DNA from: Paraphaeosphaeria minitans
Lineage: Eukaryota > Ascomycota > Dothideomycetes > Pleosporales > Didymosphaeriaceae
Reading direction: 5' to 3'
DNA: 64,000 nt
Assembly (NCBI GenBank): GCA_015832175.1
Contig: WJXW01000013.1
Location: 868,001 to 932,000, forward strand
Shown in pieces: positions 36,568-48,349 of this stretch (positions are counted from its first letter, which is position 1; every line of letters begins with the position of its first letter). Below the pieces are notes generated by a model. It ran no database searches. It was not told the DNA's origin and worked only from the letters and a program-made list of their open reading frames with translations. The translations under genes and the position numbers were made by a program.

Positions 36568-36762
36568 TATTATAGTAAAAAAGGCTTAAACTATTATAGG
36601 ATATTTAGGAGCAGAGTTGTAAAGAATACAAATAGCTAATTATAGGAAAGGATGCCAAAAGGGCAGACTATATACAAAAGAAACGAGCCTCTTGGCAAGA
36701 ATCCTGTGATATAAATTAGTGGATCTAGAAAGAATCACAGAGGTAAGTATTTTACTTTAATA
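36568..36762 (-). repeat. Copia-C copy 2, 5' LTR
   Basis: 195 bp, beginning TATTATAG (TGTTGTGG mutated) and ending TTTAATA. It is followed immediately by inverted copia-C sequence AAAAGGCTATTAAATC. Confidence 0.85.
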
Positions 36763-38735
36763 AAAAGGCTATTAAATCTACAAAATGCGAGCATAATAAT
36801 CACAGAACAAAAGTAGGTAAGCAAAGAATTAATCTATTAACTACCTAGAATTATTAATTTAGAGCTAGGAAATAAGAAAAGAAAAAAAAAAAAAGAAAAG
36901 ATTAAAAAGAAAATAGGAATTAGAAGAAGAGAAGATTAAAGAGCTTATTTATAAGCTTATAAACCCTCTTCCTCCTCTACTTAATTATAAGGGTGCGAGA
37001 ATCTCCCCTATAATTAGTAGTAGAAGATTCTCCCTATCCTCCTCCTCTCCTCCTCTCTATAGTAGGTAATTTCTTACTTTATCTACCTCCTCTACCTCTC
37101 CTTTAATTAGTAGTAGGTAATAGCTTACCCTAGCTTCTCCTCTTTTAATTAGTAGGAAAAGAAGCACTTACCTAGCCTTTACTTTACTTTAGAGCTAATA
37201 GGCTACTTATCTAGCTGTTTTAATTAGTATATTAGCTGCAACTGCGCTGCTCCTTAATAAGTAGAGTAAGAGGGTAATTACTTTATTCTCTACTAAAGAA
37301 TAGCTAAAAGGGAAAGAGTAGGATAGTAGCTATATACTAAGCTTACTCCTCTTAACTACTAGTAAGAAGAAGAGCTTATAAGGCTACTTTAACCTTTTTA
37401 TATAGCTTAGTAATTAGCCTCTCTTATAAAAATTATTAGCTAAACCTAGAAAGAATCTTAGAATAAAAGCTTATATTAGCACTCTTTAATAGTTAATAGC
37501 AGATAAAATCTATAGCTAGAGTCTAAATATGTGGCTAGCTATAGAAATAATTAGCAAAATTAGCTAAAGTAATAGAATAATTATATATATAGTAGTGTAA
37601 GAGTAGGTAAAGTAGGTATAGTAGCGCCTACTTAAGCTTAAAATATTATTATAGTAGTATCTATTACTCTTTCTTACTAAAGCTCCCTTTAAGCAGCCTA
37701 AGCAACTTACTTATCTAAAAGCACTAAGCGATTACTAAGGGCCTAGAGCTAGGGTAGAAGGAGCTAGTAGAATAGGAGGAGTAAAAGGATCTTAGTAGGA
37801 GGATTAAAAGCTTTATTTAGTAGCTTTTATAGCCTTTACTACGCGTGCTTTAGCTAAGTTATTAGATATCTAAAAGAGTTAGTAAAGCTCTAAATAATAG
37901 AAAAAACGTAAGACAATAATTAGAAAAGAACATACTATAAGGTAGTAGGATTTAAAGGCTTAAACTAGTAGGCTTAAATTAGATAGGAAGTTAAAGCGTT
38001 AAAAGTAAAGAATTAAAGAAAGAAGATTAAGCGCTAGTAAAGGGCTTATATACTCTACTACCTATTTAATTCTTAAGCGCTAAATGCGCTTCTTTTTTAC
38101 TACTTATTTCTCTTACTACTGCTGTTTCTTAATTAAAACGCGCTTACTTATTGTACTTACTAGCTAGTAAGAGTGGGCAAATTACCTTACAGTTAATAAG
38201 AAGTAAGCGAAAAGAGTAGCAGAATAAAAGCGTTTATACTTTAGGCCTTTGTGTCACGCTTATAAGCTCCTAACCCACTAGAAGAAGAGATTCTAGACAC
38301 AATTCACAATAAAATTTGTGATTTAAAAGATAAACAGCGATTATTTTACTATTATAATAAATAGGGGGTAATAGAATCACTGTTCTTAAGATAAGGAGAT
38401 TTAGAAGAACAATTCTTAATAGTTTTTTAATTTTTAAATAGCCTTTAGATGGTTTTTTAAAGATCTTTAGGAAAGATTTAGACAATTAAAGATTACTTCT
38501 TAGGATAGGTAATCTACTTTAAGTAATTACCTAAGGGGTGTGTTAAAGTAAAACACTCACTTCTGTGATTCTTTCTAGATCCACTAATTTATATCACGGG
38601 ATTCTTGCCAAGAGGCTTGTTTCTTTTGTATATAGTCTACCCTTTCAGCATCCTTTCCTATAATTAGCTATTTGTATTCTTTACAACTCTGCTCCTAAAT
38701 ATCCTGTGATAGTTCGAGCCCTTTTTACTATAATA
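36763..38735 (+). mobile_element. Copia-C copy 4, inverted 3' end
   Basis: This is the last about 1.97 kb of copia-C in plus orientation: 3' region (36763-38540) and 3' LTR. It lacks gag-pol altogether. It starts within the short palindromic segment AAAAGGCTATTAAATC, which equals about 50103-50118 of copy 3. Two 42-bp units lie near 37085-37160. Together with copy 2 it makes a large inverted repeat. The 71-codon minus-strand frame at 38270-38485 is the mirror of the one at 13268. Confidence 0.85.
38541..38735 (+). repeat. Copia-C copy 4, 3' LTR
   Basis: 195 bp, TGTTAAAG...CTATAATA in plus orientation, preceded by AAGGGGTG, the G-rich tract. Confidence 0.88.
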
Positions 38736-38880
38736 ATATTATAGGATTCTTACTAAGAGGCTCGTTTCTTTTGTATATAGTCTACCCTTTCGGCATCCTT
38801 TCCTATAATTAGCTATTTGTATTCTTTACAACTCTACTCCTGAATATCCTGTGATAGTTTAAGCCCTTTTTACTACAACA
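38736..38880 (+). repeat. Partial copia-C LTR in tandem
   Basis: The last about 145 bp of the LTR (from GGATTCTTACTAAGAGG to ACTACAACA) repeat directly after the complete LTR. Sequence differences from that LTR (CGGCATCC versus CAGCATCC) show it is a separate copy, not a simple recent duplication. It abuts a shortened gypsy-A LTR. Confidence 0.85.
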
Positions 38881-38955
38881 TAATGTAACTAAGTTATCCT
38901 TTTACTATCCTTTCTAGTGTGAAGTAAATACTATTGCCTATAACTAGACCTTACA
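38881..38955 (+). repeat. Gypsy-A copy 2, shortened 5' LTR
   Basis: Only the last about 75 bp of the LTR (from AAGTTATCCTTTTACTATCC to CCTTACA) are present. The left edge reads TGTAACTAAG, which could be a true LTR start joined by internal deletion or simply mutated internal LTR sequence. Confidence 0.75.
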
Positions 38956-38989
38956 TAATAATACTTTATCTATAATAGTCTAAGGATAG

Positions 38990-40330
38990 CTCCTAGAGTT
39001 ATATAAGCTACTAGTAGAGGGTAAACTTCACTTAAAGCCTATTAAGGTAGTAAAGACCTTCTTACCTAGTATATAGGAGGAGAACTAGTAATATATAACT
39101 TAAGCCTACTTTTAACACTTAAGAAGTGTATCCTAGTTACTAAAAAAAGCTATAATAAGCTTTATACTATATATTAACTTTATGCCTTAAAAGACAAAAT
39201 CTCTTAACTTAAAAGTATAAGCTAAGCCCCTAGCGTAGTAGCTACTACTAAGAACATTAAAATCCTACCTACTAATATATATAAGCAGGACGTGCCTATA
39301 GTATATATAGTAATATACGTTAAGTATACGCTTTAACTTAAGGACCCTATTAAATATAAAGGTAAAAACTTTAAACAACATTATAAATTCTTCTATTTCT
39401 ATAAGGTAGGCTTTTGCCTTTTACTATAAGAATTTATATAGGATAGAGATAAAGTTATCTATGTAATATAGTACCTTATAGGCGATCTAAGAGAACTATA
39501 GTATACACACTATAAGCGCACCTTTAAAGCTAAGGGAGAAATACCCACCTAGAAGTACATTAAGTAGTATATACTTAACTTACTTTTAGACCTAGTAAAT
39601 TATAGTCTAGAAGTAGCTATAGCGTATGCTTAGGCAATATAGTAAAAAGACTAAACTATTTACTCTTTTCTAACCTACTTTAATATCTTTAAAGATTAAC
39701 TTACACCTTACACTAAAGACTATAAAGTATAGTACCTTTTTTCTAAGCTTAAACCTAAGCTATAGAAAGTAGCTACTAAGTACTATTAGGTGCCTATAAC
39801 TAGGAAAGACTTTATCGGTTTAGGCTCTATGCTTAAGCGAAACCTACGCTGTGCACCTATAATATAAAAGTTAAGCCTACGTTATATATTAAAGAAATCT
39901 AAAAATACTACGTTAAACTACTAAACATCTAAAGGTTATACTAAGACCTAGAATAAGAAATGTATTATCTACTTTAAGTGCTATAAAACTAGCCACTATA
40001 CTAATAAATATAAAGGTAGTAATCCTAATTAGATTTCTATATAAGTAAACTATATAGGAAAAGGCTAAGCCTTACCTATAACCTAGGTATAGTAAGGCGC
40101 CTACTAATTTATATTTTACTAGATATAAAGCGTATATATAGCACAGCTAGAGACATAGGCTTAAAGAGGGAACTCTAAATAATTCTTAACTTATAGGCTA
40201 ATATTAGCCTAATTAGCTAGATTATTACTATTAAAATAAATCTAAAGCCTATTAAAGGGGCTAAGCTCCCTAAACTCGAATAGATTAGGGCCTAAAAGTA
40301 AAGTATCTACGCTACTTATGTGCTTTAGGT
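38990..40330 (+). pseudogene. Gypsy-A copy 2 gag
   Basis: Decayed gag, homologous to 2990-4400 but without the GC-rich insert: GTATATAGGAGGAGAAC at 39069 runs straight on. The CCHC knuckle near 39965-40010 keeps more of its residues than copy 1 (FKCYKTSHYTNK). TAG/TAA codons interrupt the frame. Confidence 0.7.
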
Positions 40331-40339
40331 GCGTATTAT

Positions 40340-40675
40340 AGATAATATAGGGGTAGAGTGTAGGACAAAGACTACTATCTATAGTGTTAACAAAGAAGGA
40401 ATCCCTCTCCTACTTAGTAACCTCTTTTTATAAGAAGGTAATATCCACCTTAATTATAGCTTATAAATATAGCGCTAGGGCTATACTATAGCTTTAATAC
40501 AGCTTATTACTATAAGGGACTTTAAAGATAATATAGAGTATACTAGCTTAGATTTGTTTCTTCTAGGGGTCTTACAGATAACTAGTATAAGCTTAGAGCA
40601 CCTAGCGTGTATTAATAAAGCGCGCGTAGCGTAGGTACTACGTATTCCTAACGTATTACGCGAATATAGTAATAT
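40340..40675 (+). pseudogene. Gypsy-A copy 2 protease region
   Basis: This continues gag-pol up to the copia-B insertion. It matches 4620-4945 of copy 1, ending GCGAATATAGTAATAT. It is probably the retropepsin-like domain by position between gag and RT; no clear D-T/S-G triad is readable after mutation. Confidence 0.6.
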
Positions 40676-40987
40676 TGTTGGTTTGGCTCAATCTGTAATT
40701 AAGTATTTGAGGGTTAATAGTATACTATCGTGTAAAGGGTGAGAAGTAGGTTTAATTGATTACGTCTAGTCTATCGTACAAAGGGGCACTAAGGACCTTA
40801 TAAAGTCTCTGCCTCTTAGCGCTGACCTAAGCAGGGGGTCCTTGTGTGGGTCCTTATAGGTAGGTAGGGCCTTATAAAGTCTCTGCCTCTTAGCGCTGAC
40901 CTAAGTAGTGGGTCCTTGTGTAGGTCCCTATAGGTAGGTAGGCCCCTATTTTACTTAGTGCTATTTATATAATAAACTGTATAGATA
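40676..40987 (-). repeat. Copia-B copy 2, 3' LTR with 74-bp duplication
   Basis: 312 bp, TGTTGG...TAGATA. CCTTATAAAGTCTCTGCC starts at both 40796 and 40870, a 74-bp tandem duplication absent from the other copia-B LTRs (238 + 74 = 312). Confidence 0.9.
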
Positions 40988-41334
40988 CTAGGAACTTTTC
41001 TTTTATATAATAGCTTATGTCTATTATATACTTTCCTTTTCCTGTCCTTCTCTATCTATACAGTTAGCCTTCCCCTATTAGAATAGGTTGTGAGGTAGGT
41101 ACAGTATCGCTGTGCAGTAGAGGTCCTGTTTACACCTACTCTTATACAAATAGGTAGTAATAGCTAACTTACTTAGTTCTTACTCTACCCCTTTGTACAG
41201 TAGTAGAGTCGCATTACGTAATAAAACTCTTTCTAGGTATGTGTCTTATGCGTAAACAGAAGGTGGGGTATTAAGTAATATAATACTTAGCGCTAGGTCT
41301 TAGTAAGCAGGTATAGAAGGATTGCTCCTAGTTA

Positions 41335-43066
41335 TATAATAAAGGTATATAGTAGAAGTAAGGTATAAAGTAGCCTTCTATACTTCTTTTTTATTACCTT
41401 ATTAGTCTTGTTTATCTTCCTCCTCTTTTATATAATAGTCTTTATCCTCTAGCTCTCTTTTAAAGTTAAGGATGTATGTTTATATATTTATAGCAAAGGG
41501 TTTATATTTATAGAAGTTGGCGTATAATAATATATATTACTTTCTAGCTTACTAGGTATCCCTTAGTAAATAGTTAGTAGACTAGTATCCTTTTTTATAG
41601 CATATAAAGTATTTCTACTTTATATAAGAGCTTAAACTTCTAAAGTTACCTCTTCCTTTTAGTCTAAAAGTTAATCTGCCTCTAGAGGGGCTAGATCCTT
41701 TTGTGCAATTAGGATTATTATATTATTAATTAGTGTAGTATACTTCTTTACTATCTTAGAGGAACTATAACTTCTTCCTATCTTTAGTAACTTAGAGTAA
41801 CGTATAAAGGTTACTAAGTAAGCCTTCTACTATATTTTTAGGGTTAAATATAGCTTATTTAAGGTTAGGATAGCCGCAGTATACTTATATAATAGTAGTA
41901 TATAGTTATAGTTTACTACTAAAGCCTTATCTAAGAGCCCTTTAGGCTAAAGTAAGCTTATTAATTATTGCTTCTAGGGCCTTATGCAATATAGTAGCTA
42001 GACTATCCTTTTTATAGCGTTTAAAGGTAAAAGTGGTCTAGTCTATCTAGTACTAATTATAATTAACACTAGTGTTAAAGTGCCTATTTAGTCTATTGTA
42101 CAATTTATCCTATAGAAGTTCTAGTTTAATATTATGTAGGTAGTAGGTACTCGCACAATTAGAAAGGATTCCTAAGAAGATGTTTATATACTAGTCCTAT
42201 AGTATATCTAGCCTATAGCATAGTTTTCTAAAGACTTTTACCTTATCTACTAGGATGTTATACAGCCTACTAGTGTAGTTATTCTCTTTACTCTAAGCCT
42301 TCTAAAAAAGGATAATCTTGTCTAGCTAGATATAAACATAATCTCCTAGTTATTAAGGAGACTAGGAGTGTTTAGCCTCTTTATATAATATAGTTTGTTA
42401 GGCAAAAGTAGGCTAGGTTTTAGGCTACTGCCACTAGTGTGGCTTTATATATAGTGTCTCTGTCCTCACACATATAGGGATAGGCCCTAGCTGTGCTCTA
42501 TATATATATATATTGCCTACAGATAGTGTAGGTTATATTATTAGGATTGTGCGAAGCAGTTTAGGTTATAGTTATAGTGTTATTATATAAAAGGTCTATA
42601 GCTTATAGTTAAGCTATAACAGTTTAAAGAGTTTCTTTGTATAGGTGTTTTTTATTATAGAATTAGTAGCGATAAAGCCTTCCTTTATAAGAAAAGCAAT
42701 AAACTTTTTTCTTACTATATAACTAATCTTATTAAAGGTTCTCTCCTTCTAGTTGTTAAAATCTTTAGTAAAAGAAGAGATTACCTCTTTACCTTTAAGG
42801 CTGCTCACGCAATATTACGCGATTATATATACTATATAAGTGTTTAGCTATTTTAGAGAAGAAAGTAGGTGGCTATATAGATCTACTCTATCTACTTAGT
42901 ACTTTTATGCGATCTCTCCTCTTAAAGTAATAGCCTTAATGTTTATTACTTCTTCTACTTATTAAAGCTATGTTACTTTGTCTTCTTACTAAAGAGGCAG
43001 TATTAATTATTACACAACGTCCTTAGGTTATAGTTCCTCTAGGAAGTCTCCTAGTCTTAAGGCTAT
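41335..43066 (-). pseudogene. Copia-B copy 2 gag
   Basis: Homologous to 21465-23201. The start codon of copy 1 (23199-23201) is changed here (TAT for CAT on the plus strand at 43064-43066). The frame runs through the zinc-knuckle region near 41520-41560 and ends at the deletion junction. Stops are present, though the copy keeps more CpG and TpG than gypsy-A around it. Confidence 0.7.
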
Positions 43067-43084
43067 ATTATTATTATTTTTCTT

Positions 43085-43175
43085 AATTGTGCAACGTGTC
43101 TGCGTTTAGTTATTACTAGTTTAATTATATAACGTGTTTACGTTTAGTTATTACTAGTTTAATTATGCGACGTGT
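43085..43175 (-). repeat. 38-bp leader repeats of copia-B copy 2
   Basis: AGTTATTACTAGTTTAATT occurs at 43108 and 43146, a 38-bp period, just upstream of gag as in copies 1 and 4. Confidence 0.75.
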
Positions 43176-43198
43176 TTTTTAGGGTTATAAATATGCTT

Positions 43199-43428
43199 AC
43201 TATCTCTTTTCTTTTCTATAGAATAGCTTAGACTAGATTATATAACTCTTTATAGATATGCGCGCTTTGTTTCTGCTTATTATATAATCTAAAATTCAAT
43301 CTCTAGTAAAGGTATTATCTCCTTTCTTTTCTGTAGAATAGCTTAGACTAGATTATATAACTCTTTATAAATATGCGCGCTTTGTTTCTACTTATTATAT
43401 AATCCAAAATTCAATCTTTAGTAAAGGT
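43199..43428 (-). repeat. 115-bp tandem duplication in copia-B copy 2 leader
   Basis: GAATAGCTTAGACTAGATTA occurs at 43221 and 43336 with the whole 115-bp unit repeated, the junction reading GTAAAGGTATTATCTCC. Copy 1 and copy 4 have one unit. Copy 0 at the window start shows the same junction. Confidence 0.85.
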
Positions 43429-43518
43429 AACAATATAGAGCCTGCGTATTTAGCTTATAGGGCGCTCTATCTTTAGACCTTACTAGTTTACAGTTAATTA
43501 GAATTAACCACTAATTAG

Positions 43519-43830
43519 TGTATGTTTAGCTTAATCTACAATTAAGCATTTAAGGGTTAATAGTATACTATTATATAAAGGGTAAGAAGTAGGTTTAATT
43601 AATTACGTCTGGTCTATTATACAAAGGGGCACTAAGGACCTTATAAAGTCTCTGCCTCTTGGCGCTGACCTAAGTAGGGGGTCCTTGTGCGGGTCCTTAT
43701 AGGTAGGCAGGGCCTTATAAAGTCTCTGCCTCTTAGCGCTAACCTAAGTAGTGGGTCCTTGTGCGGGTCCCTACAGGTAGGTAGGCCCCTATTTCACTTA
43801 GTGCTATTTGTACGATAAACTATACGGACA
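43519..43830 (-). repeat. Copia-B copy 2, 5' LTR with 74-bp duplication
   Basis: 312 bp, TGTATG...CGGACA. The 74-bp duplication starts at 43639 and 43713, matching the other LTR, so it was present in the template before insertion. Confidence 0.9.
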
Positions 43831-43835
43831 AATAT

Positions 43836-46800
43836 ATTTAATAAAAAAGTAGCGTTTACTCTACTAAATTTTAAAGAGTCTAATTATGCTATTCCTATTA
43901 TAAAGGGAAAGGAACCTTCTTATAGACTGCTTTATAATTTCTTAGAGCAGGAGCTTAAGGTACTTTAGGAGTATCTAGAAGATGCCTTAAAAAAGGGATA
44001 GATTAGGTATAGCACTAGCCTAGTTAGAGCACTAATATTATTTGCCTCTAAAAAGGATAGCACACTACAGCTTTGCGTAGATTATTAGGACCTTAATATA
44101 ATTACTATTAAGAATTATTACCTACTACTTTTAGTTAGAGAGACGCTTAACCGCCTGTTAGGTTTATACTACTATATAACCCTTAATCTTCGTAACGCCT
44201 ACTATAGAATTTAGATCTAAGTAGGAGATAAGTATAAAACTGTATTCTAAACTCGCTACAGCCACTTTAAATACTTAGTAATACTATTTAGCTTAACTAA
44301 TGCCTCTGTAAGCTTCTAGGTATATATTAATAAGGCACTAGCACTACACCTGGATTATATATATATTATATACCTAGATAATATACTTATCTATACCTAT
44401 AATAAGGATTTTACGCTTTATTAGCGCGCTATTTACGCTGTGCTTAAATTACTACGTAAGGCTAAACTTTTTATTAATTTAACTAAGTATATATTCGCCT
44501 TAGGCGAAGTTCACTTCCTTAGTTTTATTATAACTATATAAGGAATCCGCGCTAATCCTGCGCGCACGGCAACTATTATAGAATAGCTACAGCTAACTAG
44601 TATCTAAGAGCTCTAGTTATTTCTAGGCTTTGCAAAATTTTATAGGCGATTTATTAAAGTATATATGTAAGAAACCGCTCTTCTCTTAGACCTACTTAAG
44701 AAGAACTAAGTATTCTAATAGTTAGTAAAAGCTAATAATACTTTTAAAATACTTAAAACGCGCTTCTTAAGTACGCCTATTCTACGCTACTTTAACCTTG
44801 CGCTACTAATCTAATTAGAGACAAATATATCTACTTTTATAATATATAGTATCTTTTCGCAGCTATTTAAGAACTAGAAGTAGCACTTAGTTACTTTTAT
44901 ATTAAGAAAACTTTAAGTAGTAGAGCTAAATTATAAGGTCTATAACCTTAAGCTCCTTACTATTGTCTACTACTTTAAGTAATAGAGATATTATTTAGAT
45001 AGTATATAGCATATAATTTAAGTGCTAAGTAACTATAATAACTTATACAGTATACGCGCTGTATAGAAGCTAAACCTATAATAAGTATAATAGATAGTAT
45101 ACCTAGCAGCTTTTAATTTTAAAGTAGAACACTGCCTAGGGAAATAAACCTAGCGGATAGACTATTAAAAAGGGTAGATTACGTATAAGAGAACCTATTA
45201 CTAACCTGTTTATTGCCTACCCTATAGAATAAAATACTATAGAGGACTAAGTATAGTAGAGTAAGTAGATCTATAAACAAGCCAAGCTTATTAGGCGTAT
45301 ATAAGACGTATGTTACTAATATTTATAGAGCTGTAAGGATCCCTACTACTAGTGCTATAGTGTGTATACTATGTGTACTACGCTTACTAGCTAGAGTATT
45401 AGTTAGTAGTAAACTTATAATAAAAGAGTCTAACTTTATTACTAAAGTTTAGTAGCTTTAGTAAAGGGACGCCTTTACTATTAAGCGTATTACTAGCTTA
45501 AGGCGTAAGAGAAGCCCTTAAAGTAGTAGTAAGGTATAAGTATAGCGCCTTAATAAAATAGAAGTCCTAAGGTATAATAGTAGATTATATATCCTAGATA
45601 AACTAGTAATTAGGTAAGAGATTTTATTCTAGCACTATAATATATATATAGTAAGCTACTTTAGCATATATAGAACGCTTAAGGCTATTAAGAGGACCTA
45701 CTATTAGCTTCTTATAAGTTAAGATGTTTATAAGTATATAAGGACTTATGCTATTTACTAAACGAGTAAAACTCTAAAGTATAGTAAGTATAGCTAGCTA
45801 TTACCTCTTCTAACGCTAAAGGATATCTTTAAGGAAGTCTTACTAGACTTTATAACTAGATTTCTACTAGTAAAGGATTAAGGTAGCTGCGCTTTTAATG
45901 TTATTCTTATAATTATATACTACTTTTTTAAGATAGCTATTTATATCCCTATATAGAAAATATAGGATGTAAAGGAATTTGTAGAAGCCTACTTCTAAGA
46001 GGTTATCTTAAAGTTTAGTATTTAGAAAGGTATTATATCTAATAGGGGCTCTACCTTTACCTTTACTTTTTGGGCAGAAATATGCTACTAACTATAGGTA
46101 AAGCGTAGGCTTAGCACTACTTTCTACCCTTAAACAGATAGGTAAATAGAGCGCTAGAATTAGATGCTTAAATAATACCTCTATATATTTGTTACACCTT
46201 TATAAATAAACTAGGTTAAACTGCTCCTAACAGTTTAATTTGTATATAATAACTCTATCTACAATTTAATAAAAATAACGCCTTTCTATGTAGTATATAG
46301 TAAGCACCCTATCCTTACTACGCCTCCTGTAGACAGTAGGCTAGAGGGGAAGCTACTAGATATAGTTAAGAGAGTAAAATATATATATAGTGTACGCGTA
46401 TTGCTTATAGAGCACCTACGCTTAGTATAAAAGTATTAGAGCTAGTACTATAATAAGAAGCATAAGTAAGAGTTATTTTAGAGAGGTGACTTAGTCCTAC
46501 TTAGCACAAATAATATACATATGCTTTAATAACTAAGTAAGAAGCTATTAAGAAAATTTATTAGGCCCTTTTAAGTGCAGGACGTAGTTAGAACGTAGGT
46601 ATACTACCTACTGCTCCTACTATACTATTGTATTTATAACATGTTTTACATTTCTCTTCTTAAATAGTAGAAACTAAGGCTAGGAGTAGAAGATATTAAC
46701 ACCTAGCTACTAGAGGTTACACCTAAAGGAGGAGAAGCCTAAGAAGTAAAAGAAATCCTAGCTAAGCAAATAAGAAAGAGGTAAAAGTAATACCTACTCT

Positions 46801-46990
46801 ACTAGAAAGGCTATAATAAGACTTAGAATACCTAGATTCTAGACTTAGACTTTAAAGATATAGATAACCTAGTCTAAACCTTTAAAAGGAAAAGAGCTGC
46901 GTATATAAAGAAGAGGTAAAGGATATAATAAGAGTATATAGAATACAGATATAATATATATTATTATAGAGCACTATAGCTTATAGAGCA
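43836..46990 (+). pseudogene. Gypsy-A copy 2 pol: RT-RNase H-integrase-chromodomain
   Basis: Picks up exactly where 40675 stops. RT about 43840-44700 with YLDN at 44371-44382; RNase H and connection to about 45190; integrase about 45530-46390; chromodomain at about 46740-46870. Substitutions relative to copies 0 and 1 are almost all C/T or G/A, consistent with independent RIP of one parent sequence. Many stops are present. Confidence 0.85.
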
Positions 46991-47340
46991 CTTATAGCTT
47001 ATTAGGGGTATCTATTTAAGGCCTATAGGCTAGCTTCTAAGAAGTAATCTAACTAAACTACGCGCTGCCTACGCCCCTACTACTTCTTATTCTTATTATC
47101 TTTACTATCCTTACTATTCTTACCTACTACACTTTTAGTAGTAACCTCCTTTTTACTTTCTTTATTACTATTATCTAAGTCGCTCTTATTATAGGAAGGA
47201 GTAGACGCTAGATTAATCTAGAATAAGTTATTAGTATATATTTTAAGTATAGGAAAAGTGCAAACTTACTATCTACTATATAAGGAGAATAACTGCCTTA
47301 AGAGTATTAGTAATCTAACACTACTTTACTAGGATTAGGC

Positions 47341-47815
47341 CTAGATACTAAGGGCTAGTAGTAGGCACCTAAGTCGCTACACCTATAGGTGTACTAATAT
47401 AAGTTATAATACGCTAGTAGTTAGCTAGCTTCAAGTTAAATTACTTTTAGTAATAAGTTAGCTTTAGGCCTACTACTTTTATATACTTATCTATCTTGCA
47501 CTACCTGTCTAGGGTCTCTATAACTGTAATATAGTAGTAGTTATAAAGGGCGTATAGGCGATTAAGGCGCCTGTTTATCGCCTTTAGCACCTACAAGTAT
47601 TAGCTAAAGCGCATATATAACGCGCAACTCTAGATATACTAAGTTATATTTTTCGCAATTGCCTTTAATATAATAGTTACAGCGCTTATTATTATTTTTA
47701 GTATAGTCCTTAGAGAGTTTTACTAAGTTCTACATACAGCGTATATAAGTTATAAGCACTACATTATAGTCTACGCACTTAGTATCTTTGCTAAACGCAA
47801 AGGCAGTAGTATTAT
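47341..47815 (-). pseudogene. Antisense reading frame in gypsy-A copy 2 3' region
   Basis: Counterpart of the frame at 8461-8925, with VLKAINRRLNRLYAL, IETLD and VPTTSP on the minus strand in the same phase. The ATG is changed to ATA. Stops are TAG/TAA. No family is recognised. Confidence 0.4.
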
Positions 47816-48154
47816 AGAGATTAGACTTCTTAATATATTTAGGTACTAAGTAGTACAGCATCTTAGGTAATTAAAGGGGTTATTTAAAGATTAAGCGCTC
47901 TATCTACACTAATAATATATTATTTATGTATTATATAGGTAGAGAGCACACGAAGATTAAAATAACATTAATAATATATAGCCCTACTACCCTATATTCC
48001 AAAAGGCTATAGTAAACAGAAGGCGTAAGAGCCTTATAATAAATAACACGCGTAATGCGTTTACAACGTGCGCTATTTACTTATAATATAATATTATTAC
48101 GTACGTAACGCGCACCCCTATAGACACTCTTTTTTTTCCTATAGGATAAGGTTT

Positions 48155-48349
48155 TGTTGTGGTAAAAAGGGCTCAAACTATCACAGGATATTCAGGAGCA
48201 GAGTTGTAAAGAATACAAAGAGCTAATTGTAGGAAAGGATGCCAAAAGGGCAGACTATATATAAAAGAAACAAGCCTCTTAGCAAGAATCCCGTAATCTA
48301 AATTAGTGGATCTAGAAAGAATTACAGAAGTAAGTGTTTTACTTTAACA
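48155..48349 (-). repeat. Copia-C copy 3, 3' LTR
   Basis: 195 bp, TGTTGTGG...TTAACA. Confidence 0.9.

Larger units (their letters stand above)
29392..36762 (-). mobile_element. Copia-C copy 2, complete, no target duplication
   Basis: A 7371-bp copia-C in minus orientation with LTRs 29392-29586 and 36568-36762. It is about 52 bp longer than copies 1 and 3, mostly from a third 42-bp repeat unit in the 3' region. The left flank is gypsy-D LTR; the right flank is an inverted copia-C fragment, so no duplication can be matched and the right junction is a rearrangement. Confidence 0.88.
40676..43830 (-). mobile_element. Copia-B copy 2, internally deleted, AATAT target duplication
   Basis: A 3155-bp copia-B in minus orientation with two 312-bp LTRs and a perfect AATAT duplication (40671-40675 and 43831-43835) in gypsy-A between protease and RT. 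The interior keeps the 3' region (40988-41330) and gag (41335-43066) but lacks protease, integrase, RT and RNase H. The deletion joins CTCCTAG to TTATATAATAAAGG near 41336, corresponding to about 9925 and 21465 of copy 1, with CTAG microhomology. It must have transposed with proteins from another copy, or lost its interior after insertion. Confidence 0.9.
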
